From Deltaproteobacteria bacterium (GTDB lineage Bacteria; Desulfobacterota; Deferrisomatia; Deferrisomatales; JACRMM01), in contig JACRMM010000030.1 in the NCBI GenBank assembly GCA_016214985.1, positions 62,001 through 126,000 on the forward strand: a stretch of 64,000 nt of DNA, read 5' to 3'. Shown here one piece after another: positions 8,150 to 16,486 of this stretch; within the stretch, counting starts at the first letter, position 1, and each line of letters starts with the position of its first letter. The notes below the pieces were generated by a model. It was not told the DNA's origin and ran no database searches. It was given only the letters and a program-made list of their open reading frames with translations. A program made the translations under genes and the position numbers.

Positions 8150-10449
8150 TCGTCTGCCGCGGGCCGCTTCCTGCGCGCCCCGCGGGTCGAGCAGGCGGCG
8201 AGCCCCACGAGGAGCGCAAGGCCGCCCACGGCCAGCAGCCGAGCTCGAGCCAGACGCCCAGGCGTGCTCCTCGGGAGCCCGGTCTCGACCAGCGAGACGA
8301 AGCACGTCTTCGAGCCGTCGCCGCTTCCGTTGAGGTCGGGTACTCCGTTGTTCTCGTCCTGATCGCCGCCCGAATCCGGGTCCGAGTCCGTGAACTTCGT
8401 GCCCGAGAAGTAGGTCGTCGCCTCCGCCGTCGGAAGGCCGATGAACGTTCGGCCGAGAGCTTCCCGGATCGGAGCGACCCGGAAGTGGACCTCCGGCGAG
8501 CCCTGCATACCCCACTTCTGATCGATCAGGCCCGAGGTCGCGTTGGCCGGCATGTCGAAATGAGCGTCGTACCGGTCCAGGCGGCTCTGCGACGTGGCGC
8601 CGTAGTACACTCGGTACCCCGTGGTCGTCGGGTTCCCGCCCGCCACGAGCGCGGAGACGCGGCCCAGTACCTCCGGAGCCGCTACCGTATACTGGAAGTA
8701 CGCCGTCCCGAAGTCGGAGCCGGGTCCCACGAACGTCACGGACACGGCCGGCTCTCGAACCGTAGGATCGCCTCCGAGGCCTGCCTCCGCACCGTCGCTC
8801 ACCGTGTCGCCGTCCGTGTCCGGATTGAAGGGGTTGGTTCCGGACTGGTACTCCTGGAGCCAGTTGAGGCCGTCGCCGTCCACGTCCTGCGCGAGCACGG
8901 GGGAGGCGGCACTCAAGGGGTTCGTTCCATACTGGACTTCCCAACCATCCGGAAGTCCGTCGCCGTCGCTGTCGGGGTTCAAGGGGTCGGTGCCCCGGGC
9001 AACTTCCTGCCCGTCCGAGAGGTCGTCGCCGTCGGTGTCGGTGTCCAGCGGGTTGGTGCCGCGGACGTACTCCTGCTGCCAGTTCAGCCCGTCGCCGTCC
9101 ACGTCCTGAGAAGCAACGGGAGAGGCCGCGCTGTTGGGGTCCGTGCCGTACGTCAGCTCCCACGCGTCCGGGAACCCGTCGTCGTCGGTATCGTTGTCCA
9201 GCGGGTTGGTCCCCAGGACCAGGACTTCCTGGCCATCGCTGAGCCCGTCGTCGTCGGTGTCAGGGTTCAGGGGGTTCGTGCCGTACTGGTACTCCTGATT
9301 CCAGTCCAGGCCGTCGCCGTCAGCGTCCGCTGCGGCGGGTACCGCGGCATTGGTCGGGTCGGTGTTGGGCTTGTACGCAACCTCGACCCCGTCGAACCAG
9401 CCGTCTCCGTCGGTGTCGGTGCTGACGGGGTTCGTCCCGTTGTCGTACTCCTGCACCCAGTTGAGGCCGTCGCTGTCCACGTCCTGAAGCTGCACGGGAA
9501 GCCCCGAGTTGGTCGGGTTCGTGCCGTAGGCCGCGTACTGCACCTCCCAGGCGTCCGCGAAGTGGTCTCCGTCGGTGTTGCCGTTCGTCGGGTTCGTCCC
9601 GTACACCAGCACCTCGTCGCCATCGGTCAGGCCGTCGCCGTCGGTGTCGGGGTTCAGCGGGCTCGTCCGGTTCTGGTACTCCTGCAGCCAGCTGAGCCCG
9701 TCGCCGTCCACGTCCTGCTCTGGGCGGTCGGCCGGGTCCGTCGGATCGTCCGGGTTGGTCCCGTACAGGATCTCCCAGTAGTTCGGGAAGCCATCCAGAT
9801 CGGTGTCGCCCCGGGAGATGAGGGCCGTGTTGTCGGCGATGCTGGGCGCGTTGACCGAGTACTGCACGCCGTCGGTGCCGTCGATGTTCTCCAGGCCGAT
9901 GGTGGCGCTGCCGCCGGCACCGTAGAATGGATTGACCGACGTCATGCTCGCGTACTGGTACGTGATGGACCCGTCCGCTTCCCCGAGGATTACCTCAAAG
10001 TTAACATTTCCAGACGCGTAGAAGAAACTGAGCCCTTTGTACTGAACGACGAATTGCCGGTTGGGTGCTGTGCCGATCGTTTGGTAATAAATCGAACCGT
10101 AGTAGAGATCATCCCAAAAAGGAGCCAGGAAGTTGTTCGGAGTGGACGTGCTTGGGATTCCATTATTGGTATAGGTGGCATCTGTGGTTCCAAACGTTAG
10201 CAGGCCGTTGGAGGAGACTCCGACGGTCGTGTAGGCGTTCCCGTTGTAGGTGAACGTGAAGCCGATGGGATAGGTTCCGGCACAGTCGTCGCACGTGAGC
10301 CCGGTGTTCGTTCCTGTCCCGGAGATCTCGACCCAGGAGAAGGGGGTTGGAAAGAACTCGTATCCGGCCATCGTGGCCTGGGCGCCGCCCGCGGAGGCCA
10401 AGGCGATCAAACCAACGAGGGATGCTGCAGCCCAGTATCTTCCTCTCAT
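8146..10449 (-). CDS. Secreted thrombospondin type-3 repeat protein with C-terminal anchor
   Basis: This 767-residue protein has a cleavable signal peptide (about 1-25, ending 'AGGAQA'), a beta-rich N-terminal domain (about 30-205) of the type with 'IGFTFTYNG' and 'VSSNGLLTFG', and then 14 Asp-rich units such as 'DTDGDGLSDGQEV' (about 214-560) that fit calcium-binding TSP type-3 repeats. A further domain (about 565-720) is unrecognised. The end carries 'KTCFVSLVETGLP', a hydrophobic helix and a basic tail 'RGARRKRP', a tripartite layout like known C-terminal sorting signals. The RBS 'TAAGGAGG' is strong. It is the first gene of an operon with the clostripain-like, GT-C and MFS genes, joined by ATGA/GTGA overlaps. 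Confidence 0.9.
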   Translation of the reverse strand: MRGRYWAAASLVGLIALASAGGAQATMAGYEFFPTPFSWVEISGTGTNTGLTCDDCAGTYPIGFTFTYNGNAYTTVGVSSNGLLTFGTTDATYTNNGIPSTSTPNNFLAPFWDDLYYGSIYYQTIGTAPNRQFVVQYKGLSFFYASGNVNFEVILGEADGSITYQYASMTSVNPFYGAGGSATIGLENIDGTDGVQYSVNAPSIADNTALISRGDTDLDGFPNYWEILYGTNPDDPTDPADRPEQDVDGDGLSWLQEYQNRTSPLNPDTDGDGLTDGDEVLVYGTNPTNGNTDGDHFADAWEVQYAAYGTNPTNSGLPVQLQDVDSDGLNWVQEYDNGTNPVSTDTDGDGWFDGVEVAYKPNTDPTNAAVPAAADADGDGLDWNQEYQYGTNPLNPDTDDDGLSDGQEVLVLGTNPLDNDTDDDGFPDAWELTYGTDPNSAASPVASQDVDGDGLNWQQEYVRGTNPLDTDTDGDDLSDGQEVARGTDPLNPDSDGDGLPDGWEVQYGTNPLSAASPVLAQDVDGDGLNWLQEYQSGTNPFNPDTDGDTVSDGAEAGLGGDPTVREPAVSVTFVGPGSDFGTAYFQYTVAAPEVLGRVSALVAGGNPTTTGYRVYYGATSQSRLDRYDAHFDMPANATSGLIDQKWGMQGSPEVHFRVAPIREALGRTFIGLPTAEATTYFSGTKFTDSDPDSGGDQDENNGVPDLNGSGDGSKTCFVSLVETGLPRSTPGRLARARLLAVGGLALLVGLAACSTRGARRKRPAADE
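8790..9810 (-). repeat. TSP3-encoding repeats with higher-order period
   Basis: The segment encodes 14 Asp-rich units. They are arranged in a recurring trio: a unit ending 'GLNWxQEY', one ending 'GLSDGQEV', and one ending 'DAWEV/DGWEV', joined by 'GTNPLNP' linkers and an 'AASPV' spacer. The trio recurs about four times, so the array probably grew by duplication of a block near 75 residues rather than of single units. Copies differ at synonymous and non-synonymous sites. Confidence 0.75.
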
Positions 10450-10578
10450 GTAATCCTCCTTACAGGATGCGGCGATGAGTAGCCACTATCGAAAGCGTAT
10501 TCTTTCCGGATCGGGGGCGGTGCTGACGGGAGGCAGGAAAGCCCAGTGCATCTCTCTGGGGTGAACCTTCCTCTTTCA

Positions 10579-10618
10579 GAACCCCCCACGGTCTGACGCT
10601 TCATGCCGTGGGGGGTTC
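10579..10618. other. Perfect 13-bp inverted repeat (hairpin) without U-tract
   Basis: GAACCCCCCACGG at 10579-10591 is the exact reverse complement of 10606-10618, with a 14-base loop. Neither side is followed by a T-run, so it is not a classic terminator. It lies upstream of the TSP3 gene and just beyond the terminator of the Ig-like lipoprotein gene, and could back up termination or protect an RNA end. Confidence 0.6.
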
Positions 10619-10620
10619 CG

Positions 10621-10654
10621 AAAAAGGGCAGGCAGGGGTTTCCCCCTGCCTGCC
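10621..10654 (-). terminator. Rho-independent terminator of the Ig-like lipoprotein gene
   Basis: Reading on the minus strand, a perfect 12-bp GC-rich stem (GGCAGGCAGGGG at 10643-10654 complement against 10627-10638) with a 4-base loop is followed by CTTTTTCGG. It begins 9 bases after the lipoprotein stop at 10664. It separates this gene from the TSP3 operon, which must therefore have its own promoter between 10450 and about 10580. Confidence 0.9.
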
Positions 10655-10663
10655 GAAGGTGGG

Positions 10664-13600
10664 TTAGAAGGGGTTGGTCGTCACGCTGGTCGGAATCGAC
10701 GCGTTGTAGACCTGGTCTGCGGTGGCGTCGAGCGCGTTGCCCTTAACGTCAGCCTGGCTCGCCGCCACGTTCACGTTGAGGGTGAGGTTGGTGTAGAGCG
10801 TGCTGGTCTCCGGGCCCGCAGCCGCCGTCTCGGCGGGGTTGGTCACGGTGATGACCAGACGCGCTTGCTGGTTGTTGAGAATGTTCACGCGGGAGACCAC
10901 CGGGACGACTTCGGTCGCCGTGGGCGCCGTGGCGCCGGTGGTGACGGTCAGGCTGTAGTTGGCCGCGTTCTCCAGGGCGGCCAGGTTCACGGGCTCGTTG
11001 AAGAACACGTCGAGCGTGAACTCCTGGGTGGCCACCTTGGTGAAGTCTCCGCCGGCCGGCGCCGGGAGGGACAGGCCGCCGAGGAAGCCGGTGCCGGCCG
11101 GGGACGCGAGCTTCGGCGCCACCGTGTCTGCGATCGAGACCACTTCGCTGTTCGCGAGCGTGGTGCCGGTGGGCCCGTACGCGAAGAGCTGGTAGGTGCG
11201 CGTGCGCGCCGTGCCCTGCGGGTCCGACGGCGTGGCCGCGGTCACGAAACCGCCCGTGAAGGCGCTGGCGTCCGTCGCGGCCGTGACGATGCCCGTGGAG
11301 GTGCACGCGACGCTGCTGGGGTCGGTGACCCCGGCGACTGCCCAACCGCCGCAGAGCTCATAATCCACGGCCCCGCTCACCGGCAGCCAGTCGAAGCGCG
11401 GGTTGCTGTCCGTTGCCGGAGCGGCGTTGTAGCCCCACTTCAGGGTGCTGTTGAGGAAGCTCAGGGTCACGGCGCCGGCGGACGGCTGGATCACGTGGTA
11501 GATGGCCTTGCTCGTGTCGAGGCCGTTGCCCGCGATGTCGGTGATGGTGTTGGCCAGGGTGAGGCTCCACTGGCCCGTGTAGGTCGCGCCGGTGGTGTTG
11601 GTGAGCGTGACCGTGACGGTGGCCTCACCGCGGTTCGAGCCATCCACCCCGTCGTAGGTGACGCCGGTGACGACCGGGGCCACGTCGGAGGCGGCGGCGG
11701 TGGCGTTCTTCGCCATGACGTAAGCGGCCAACGTTTCGACGGCCTCCTCGCGCATGGGCTCGTTGAACTGGAGCAGCAGGTGGTAGGTGGCCGTTTCGCC
11801 CGCCGCCGGGAGGACGAGATCGTCGACGCTCGAGAACGAGCCGTCCGCGTTCTGGATCTCGACGCCCACCGGCTGGTTGAGCTTCGGCGCCTTCAGGTCC
11901 TTCACGGTCTGGACGGTGCTGCGCGCGAGTTCCTTGCCGCTCAGCGAGTAGGCCGAGATCGTGCACTGCCAAAGCTTCTGGATTTCCTGGGTTCCGGTGT
12001 ACTCGACGAACGGGACGTCCTCAGAATCGTCGTTGGTGGAGATGCTGGCCGCGGTCGCCTCGAAGCGACCGTTCGACGAGAAGGAGCTGTCCTTGATCCA
12101 GTCATCGCCCCAGGCCTCGTAGATGTCGCAGGTCCAGCCGTAGGTCTTGGCGTTCGTGACGGCCAGCCAGTCGAAGTTCGCGCCGTCCGTGTTGAAGTCG
12201 ATCTGGTTCTGGTTCACGAAGGTCACGGCGAGCACCGGCGGCGCCGCCACGGGCAGGTCGTTCGTGTAGACCGACTTCGTCGGCTCGAACGTGTTGCCGG
12301 CGACGTCCATGATGTTGTCGCTGCTGAGGCTGATCGACCAGAAGCTCGAGTAGTGGTCGCGGTCGATCCCGGCGTCGGCCGGGTTCGTGAGCTTCAGGGT
12401 CAGGGTGACGTAGGGGCTGCCGGCCTGGTAGGCCGCGCCCACGAGCTCGGGGATGACGTCGGTGGCGGCGAGGGTGGTCGTGGCGGCCAGGGTGTAGTTG
12501 GCCACGTCCGCAGCGCCGGCCTTCTGGAGCGGCTCGCTGACGCCCAAGTTCACCGTGAACGTCTCCGAGTTCCCGTCAGACGGCATCTGGTCAGACACGG
12601 TCCCGTTCAGGGCGCCGTCCGCGGTCGTCAGCGAGGGGCTCTTGGTGTCGGCGATCGTGACCGGGTCGCTGGCGGGGCCCTCGAGGTGGTCGGAGCTCAC
12701 GCCCGTTACGTAGCAGGAGTACTGCCGCGCGATCTCGTTGTTCTCCACGAGGGGGAGGAGGTCGGTGTACCCGTTGTCGTTGATCGACAGGTTGATCTCC
12801 GAGGCGGTGATGTCCCAGTTGTCGTTGACCAGCACGGCCTGGTGGGTCACCGGCCCGTCCTCGAACATCTGCACGGCGGCGCAGTAGAGGTTGTAGGTCT
12901 TGGCGCCGGGCGTGACGGCCCAGTCGAGGGCCACGTCGCCGACCCAGTCGACGGCGGAGGTCACGACGGCCAGGGCCGCGGGCTGTGCCGGGGTGGGGGC
13001 GCCGTTGGTCGTGAAGGTCGTCTCGGTGATCGAGTTGTCATCAGAAACCCCGTTCCCGGCCAGGTCCGTAAACCGGGAGTCGTCGAGAGCGCTGTCGATG
13101 TCGACGTTGTAACTGCCGGAGGGGGCCAACGCGGCGATCGTCACGATCAGCTGCGTGCGGTCCGCGCTCCACGCCAGGGTGTGGGCCACGTTGCCGGCCT
13201 TGCTCGAGTACGTGACCGCCACGTCTTCGTAGATGGTGCCGACGCTGGAGGCGGTCAGGCCGTTCGTGTAGGCGTTGCCCAGGATCGGCTCGCTGAAGGT
13301 GAAGGTGACGATGTTGTTGCCAGCCCCGGCAGGATCCAGGTCCGAGCCGCTCTCCGGCGTCACACTCACGACGAAGGGATCCTGGTCGTCCAGCGGTGCC
13401 GCGAAGATCGGGTCGATGATGTTCACGAGGAAATCGTCCGAGCCCGTCTTCTGGCCCGACATGAAGAGGGTCTCGTTGTCGCCGAGAGTCGACACGTCGG
13501 CGTGGCCGTAGATGGTCTTGTCGGCGTTCCAGACGCGGATGCAGACGCTGCGCTGGGCCTCGACGTTGCTGAAGAGGAACCGGCCGTTGGCGTCGGTGGT

Positions 13601-14287
13601 CGCGGTGGCGATCACGTTCTCATCGGTGCCGGTCACGTTATTGTCCGAGCCGAAGGTGCCGGCCAGCTTGACCGTGTAACCGGCGCCCACGGGCTGCCCC
13701 GTCGACTTCATGACGACCAGGCCGTCGATGTGGGAGTCGAGCTTGCCGACCCGAAGGTCGTAGCCGTCGGCCAGGTAGTCGATCGGGGTGTCGTGGTTCG
13801 AGCCGGCGCCTCCACCGGGGTTCGACCCCTCGGTGTCGTTGAAGCTCGTGAACACGACCTCGAGATTCTTGATGGCGAAGTTAGGGTACACCACGGCCAC
13901 CACGGTGTTCGTGGGGGTCGAGGCCGCCTTGGCGTCCGCTACGCGCTTCGAGTTCACGGCGCGCAGGTCGACGGTGGCCTTGTAGCTGCCAGAAACGCCG
14001 CTGTACGAGTTGTCGTTCGTGTCGTCCGTTGTGGCCGGAACGTTCCGCAGCACGAACTGGCCGGTCTCCGTCGTCGTGGCCTTGGCCACGCCGATGTCGA
14101 CGACGGCGCCGGCGATGGGCTGCTGCGTCACGGTGTCGAGCAGCCGGCCCTGGATCGTCCCCTTCGGCTTGAACTCGTTGGGGTTGGGGTTGGTGACGTC
14201 GCCGTCGGTCTTGGCGCATCCGAACAGTGCCGCGGCCAGGTAGGCCGCTGCCATCGGATAGAGAACCCTCCTGAGCACTTTCTTCAT
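10664..14287 (-). CDS. Large lipoprotein with carboxypeptidase-regulatory-like and SbsA-type Ig-like domains
   Basis: The protein has 1207 residues with a lipoprotein signal ending 'AALFGC' (Cys24). A carboxypeptidase regulatory-like fold starts near 43 ('GTIQGRLLDTVTQQPIAGA'). A second such fold is likely near 195-265 ('TTDANGRFLFSNV'). The remainder (about 300-1200) is a series of Ig-like units with SbsA/Big_5 character, each built around a phrase like 'VTFTFSEPI' or 'LQFNEPM' and ending in '...DIAGNGLD'. Between these lie fibronectin-like stretches ('FDWLAVTNAKTY'). It probably sits on the outer membrane as a surface or adhesive protein. The RBS is 'GAGGAGGG', 8 bases from the ATG. A terminator follows the stop. 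Confidence 0.88.
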   Translation of the reverse strand: MKKVLRRVLYPMAAAYLAAALFGCAKTDGDVTNPNPNEFKPKGTIQGRLLDTVTQQPIAGAVVDIGVAKATTTETGQFVLRNVPATTDDTNDNSYSGVSGSYKATVDLRAVNSKRVADAKAASTPTNTVVAVVYPNFAIKNLEVVFTSFNDTEGSNPGGGAGSNHDTPIDYLADGYDLRVGKLDSHIDGLVVMKSTGQPVGAGYTVKLAGTFGSDNNVTGTDENVIATATTDANGRFLFSNVEAQRSVCIRVWNADKTIYGHADVSTLGDNETLFMSGQKTGSDDFLVNIIDPIFAAPLDDQDPFVVSVTPESGSDLDPAGAGNNIVTFTFSEPILGNAYTNGLTASSVGTIYEDVAVTYSSKAGNVAHTLAWSADRTQLIVTIAALAPSGSYNVDIDSALDDSRFTDLAGNGVSDDNSITETTFTTNGAPTPAQPAALAVVTSAVDWVGDVALDWAVTPGAKTYNLYCAAVQMFEDGPVTHQAVLVNDNWDITASEINLSINDNGYTDLLPLVENNEIARQYSCYVTGVSSDHLEGPASDPVTIADTKSPSLTTADGALNGTVSDQMPSDGNSETFTVNLGVSEPLQKAGAADVANYTLAATTTLAATDVIPELVGAAYQAGSPYVTLTLKLTNPADAGIDRDHYSSFWSISLSSDNIMDVAGNTFEPTKSVYTNDLPVAAPPVLAVTFVNQNQIDFNTDGANFDWLAVTNAKTYGWTCDIYEAWGDDWIKDSSFSSNGRFEATAASISTNDDSEDVPFVEYTGTQEIQKLWQCTISAYSLSGKELARSTVQTVKDLKAPKLNQPVGVEIQNADGSFSSVDDLVLPAAGETATYHLLLQFNEPMREEAVETLAAYVMAKNATAAASDVAPVVTGVTYDGVDGSNRGEATVTVTLTNTTGATYTGQWSLTLANTITDIAGNGLDTSKAIYHVIQPSAGAVTLSFLNSTLKWGYNAAPATDSNPRFDWLPVSGAVDYELCGGWAVAGVTDPSSVACTSTGIVTAATDASAFTGGFVTAATPSDPQGTARTRTYQLFAYGPTGTTLANSEVVSIADTVAPKLASPAGTGFLGGLSLPAPAGGDFTKVATQEFTLDVFFNEPVNLAALENAANYSLTVTTGATAPTATEVVPVVSRVNILNNQQARLVITVTNPAETAAAGPETSTLYTNLTLNVNVAASQADVKGNALDATADQVYNASIPTSVTTNPF

Positions 14288-15332
14288 GTCGGAATCCCTC
14301 CTCTACTACACATAGTGTTGCGTTTCCCCGGGTCTCCTCGTTGGTGCTGTCGTCATCCCTCTGGGCGGTGAACCTCCTTTCCTCTTTTCCATCGGCAGTC
14401 AACGCGGGTTGTGGCCAGCTGTGATCGTCTGAAACAACCCCGTGGTCGGGGAGTGCAAGGATTCCAGGTCTCCGGCCGCTCGGCAAGGGCGTTCGAAGAC
14501 CAGGAGGTGGCCGGCATCGGGTGTGCCGGCGTATCGTCGCGTCGCGCCCATAGCTTGAGCCGTCCGACGTCCCCGGCCGAGATCCGCTCCGGCGCGGAGG
14601 CTGGCCGGGGGCCCGGCCGACATGCAGAAGAAGCCATGGAGTGGGCAGCGTACCCCGAGACGGCGCGTTTGGCGAGGTGGGGACGCGTGAACACAGGAAA
14701 AAAGCGATTTGCCGCGGAAAATTCTTGACGGGGGGCGCGTTGTACGCGTTCGGGTGCGTCGGCCCGGCGACCGACAGCCGGAGCATAACCCTCTTGCCAG
14801 GGGCGTGGAGAGCGTGCCGACGGCGTTTGCTGCCCGCGGTTCGGGCCGCCCCTCCCACTCACTCGGTGGGACGGTGGGCCCCCCGCAGAACGCCTGTGAG
14901 TGTCCTCCTGCGTGTGCACCGATCAGATCCCCCTCTCAGGACAGCGCAAGCCAGCATCCGAACCCAATTCTGGGGCGGTATTATTGCGGGCGATGTGTCA
15001 GGGAGTCAAGAGGCCGAGGGCCTATGTGGCCATTTTTTTTGATGATGAGGAGCAAGTTGTGTCGGATGGGGTGTAGGTCCTGGGACGGAGAGGGGAGGCG
15101 AGAACCCCAACACGACGAGAGACAAGTTCGGTCTTCTTCCCTTGTTGCCGTTTCGGGACCGAGGGATCTTCCCTTGGTGCGTTCCGGTGACCCAAGCTGT
15201 TGGTTTCAGGAACCTCGTGCCCGATCTTCATTGAGTGAGCGATCCGCTCTGAGAAAGGTTTTCCCCGTGACGTACGGCGTCTTTCTTCGGCGGGCGCTCT
15301 GCGCCCGGAAGGCGTGTTTCCGGCACAGGCGG
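14288..15332. other. About 1 kb with no convincing gene
   Basis: All ORFs here are short shadows with low-complexity Arg/Pro translations. Two elements stand out: a TTGACG hexamer after an A-rich stretch near 14700-14732 without a matching -10, and a GGCC-rich hairpin followed by a run of eight T at 15033-15040 that could end a plus-strand transcript. The region is the 5' flank of the Ig-like lipoprotein gene and the 3' flank of the Fe-S protein gene. I see no tRNA or repeat array in it. Confidence 0.5.
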
Positions 15333-16193
15333 TCAGCGGAGCTCGAGCGGCCTACCCCTGGCCTTTGGACTTCGACTCTCGCACGGAACCTCCGTCTGGC
15401 AAAGGCCACAACCGGCCTCGGAGACGCCGTAGGCTTCCGAGGTTTCGTCCGGGACCGTGCCGTACACGTGGTCCCGGCAAAGGGCCTTGTCGTGTCCCTC
15501 CTCCGAGAGGGCCCCGACCGGGCAGCGATCGATGCAAGCGCCGCAGGCGGCGCCCTGGAAGAAGAGGCAGTGGGCCCGCGGACTGTCGTAGGGCCGGGCC
15601 GTGGGCGGGAGCGCCCGGTCCGTCACGATGCTCCCGATCCGATGGGCGATGCCGCGGGGCGTGATGAGCCCATCGTTCAAGCCGAAGGTGCCGAGTCCGG
15701 CGGCGTAGGCCGCGTGGCGCTCGGACCACGTGGACGCCAGCCCAGCCGGCGGAGCGTCGACCGTCCTCCAGAGGGGGCTCAGCAGCGGGGCCACCGCCCG
15801 GTGGCCCGAGGCCTCGAGAAAGGCGACCAGGTGGCGGCGGAGCTCGGAATTGAAGCGCTCGCCGAAGGCCCGGGTGTGAGCCCAGCGCTTCGAGGGCAGT
15901 CGATCCTGGGCACGGTTCGAGAGCCGCGTCTCCTCGGGGATCGGAAGAATCCACACGACCACAGTGCCGTCGTGGAGGGTTCCGGGACCGAAGGCCCCCT
16001 CGAAGAGCTCCCTCGGGGTCAGGTGGAAGCTCCCGATGATCCGTTTGTACTCGACGAACAGAGGATCATCGGCCGAGGCAAATCCCACGAGCGGCTCGTC
16101 GAAGTAAGGGCCCGAACCGTCTTCGTGGCGGTTCGACGCACTTTCCCTCACGAACCGCTCGATCTCTCGCTGGATCGTGTCGGTAGCGCTCAT
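15333..16193 (-). CDS. Epoxyqueuosine-reductase-like 4Fe-4S protein
   Basis: I start it at the ATG at 16193, which is preceded by 'GTGGAGGACC' on the minus strand; the track ORF adds 105 unlikely residues. The 286-residue protein has a mixed alpha/beta N-terminal part and a C-terminal ferredoxin-like segment. That segment contains 'ACGACIDRCPVGAL' (near 225), two further Cys ('ALCRDH'), and 'GCGLCQTEVPC', enough for one or two 4Fe-4S clusters. This arrangement, with 'GTFGLNDGLITPRG' just ahead of it, is typical of COG1600-related (QueG-like) reductases. It is shorter than true QueG (about 350-380 residues), so its substrate may differ. No neighbour suggests a pathway. Confidence 0.75.
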   Translation of the reverse strand: MSATDTIQREIERFVRESASNRHEDGSGPYFDEPLVGFASADDPLFVEYKRIIGSFHLTPRELFEGAFGPGTLHDGTVVVWILPIPEETRLSNRAQDRLPSKRWAHTRAFGERFNSELRRHLVAFLEASGHRAVAPLLSPLWRTVDAPPAGLASTWSERHAAYAAGLGTFGLNDGLITPRGIAHRIGSIVTDRALPPTARPYDSPRAHCLFFQGAACGACIDRCPVGALSEEGHDKALCRDHVYGTVPDETSEAYGVSEAGCGLCQTEVPCESRSPKARGRPLELR

Positions 16194-16346
16194 GATGGTC
16201 CTCCACAGAAGTGTCGTCGACAGGGCGCCAACGTGGGGTGCTGGGGCCGAGAAGTCAAGCGCGGTTGCGGTATCCTCCATCCCTCGCGTGACCCTTGCCA
16301 CGAGGGGAAGGGCCCGTGGAAGGTGTACACTGGAGGGCAACGACGT

Positions 16347-16468
16347 CCCCCTCCCGTCGAGGGAGGGGGAGAATCGCGTAGCGCGTATGTTCCGGAGGGG
16401 GAGAACGCGAGTGGGGGGCCGCGCCTGGAACCGGTGGAGGAACAACAATGGTCGGGGCTTGCCCCGAC
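16347..16468 (+). promoter_or_regulatory. Structured pncB leader: two perfect hairpins and a direct repeat
   Basis: The pncB upstream region holds a 9-bp perfect hairpin (CCCCCTCCC/GGGAGGGGG, 16347-16369), a direct repeat GGAGGGGGAGAA (16362-16373 and 16394-16405), and a second hairpin GTCGGGG-CTTG-CCCCGAC (16451-16468) that ends two bases before the Shine-Dalgarno sequence at 16471-16479. Placement next to the RBS would suit translational control, but no known riboswitch was recognised. Confidence 0.4.
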
Positions 16469-16486
16469 GAGGAAGGAGGCAGCCCC

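Noticed and set aside
6809-9163. 784-aa form of the clostripain-like protein
   Set aside because: The extra 338 residues come from reading another frame of the TSP3 gene; the ATG at 8149 follows a lipoprotein signal and an ATGA overlap.
10865-14371. 1168-aa plus-strand ORF opposite the Ig-like lipoprotein
   Set aside because: Shadow with low-complexity Val/Arg/Gly composition and no signal peptide or motif; the minus-strand gene has RBS, lipobox and terminator.
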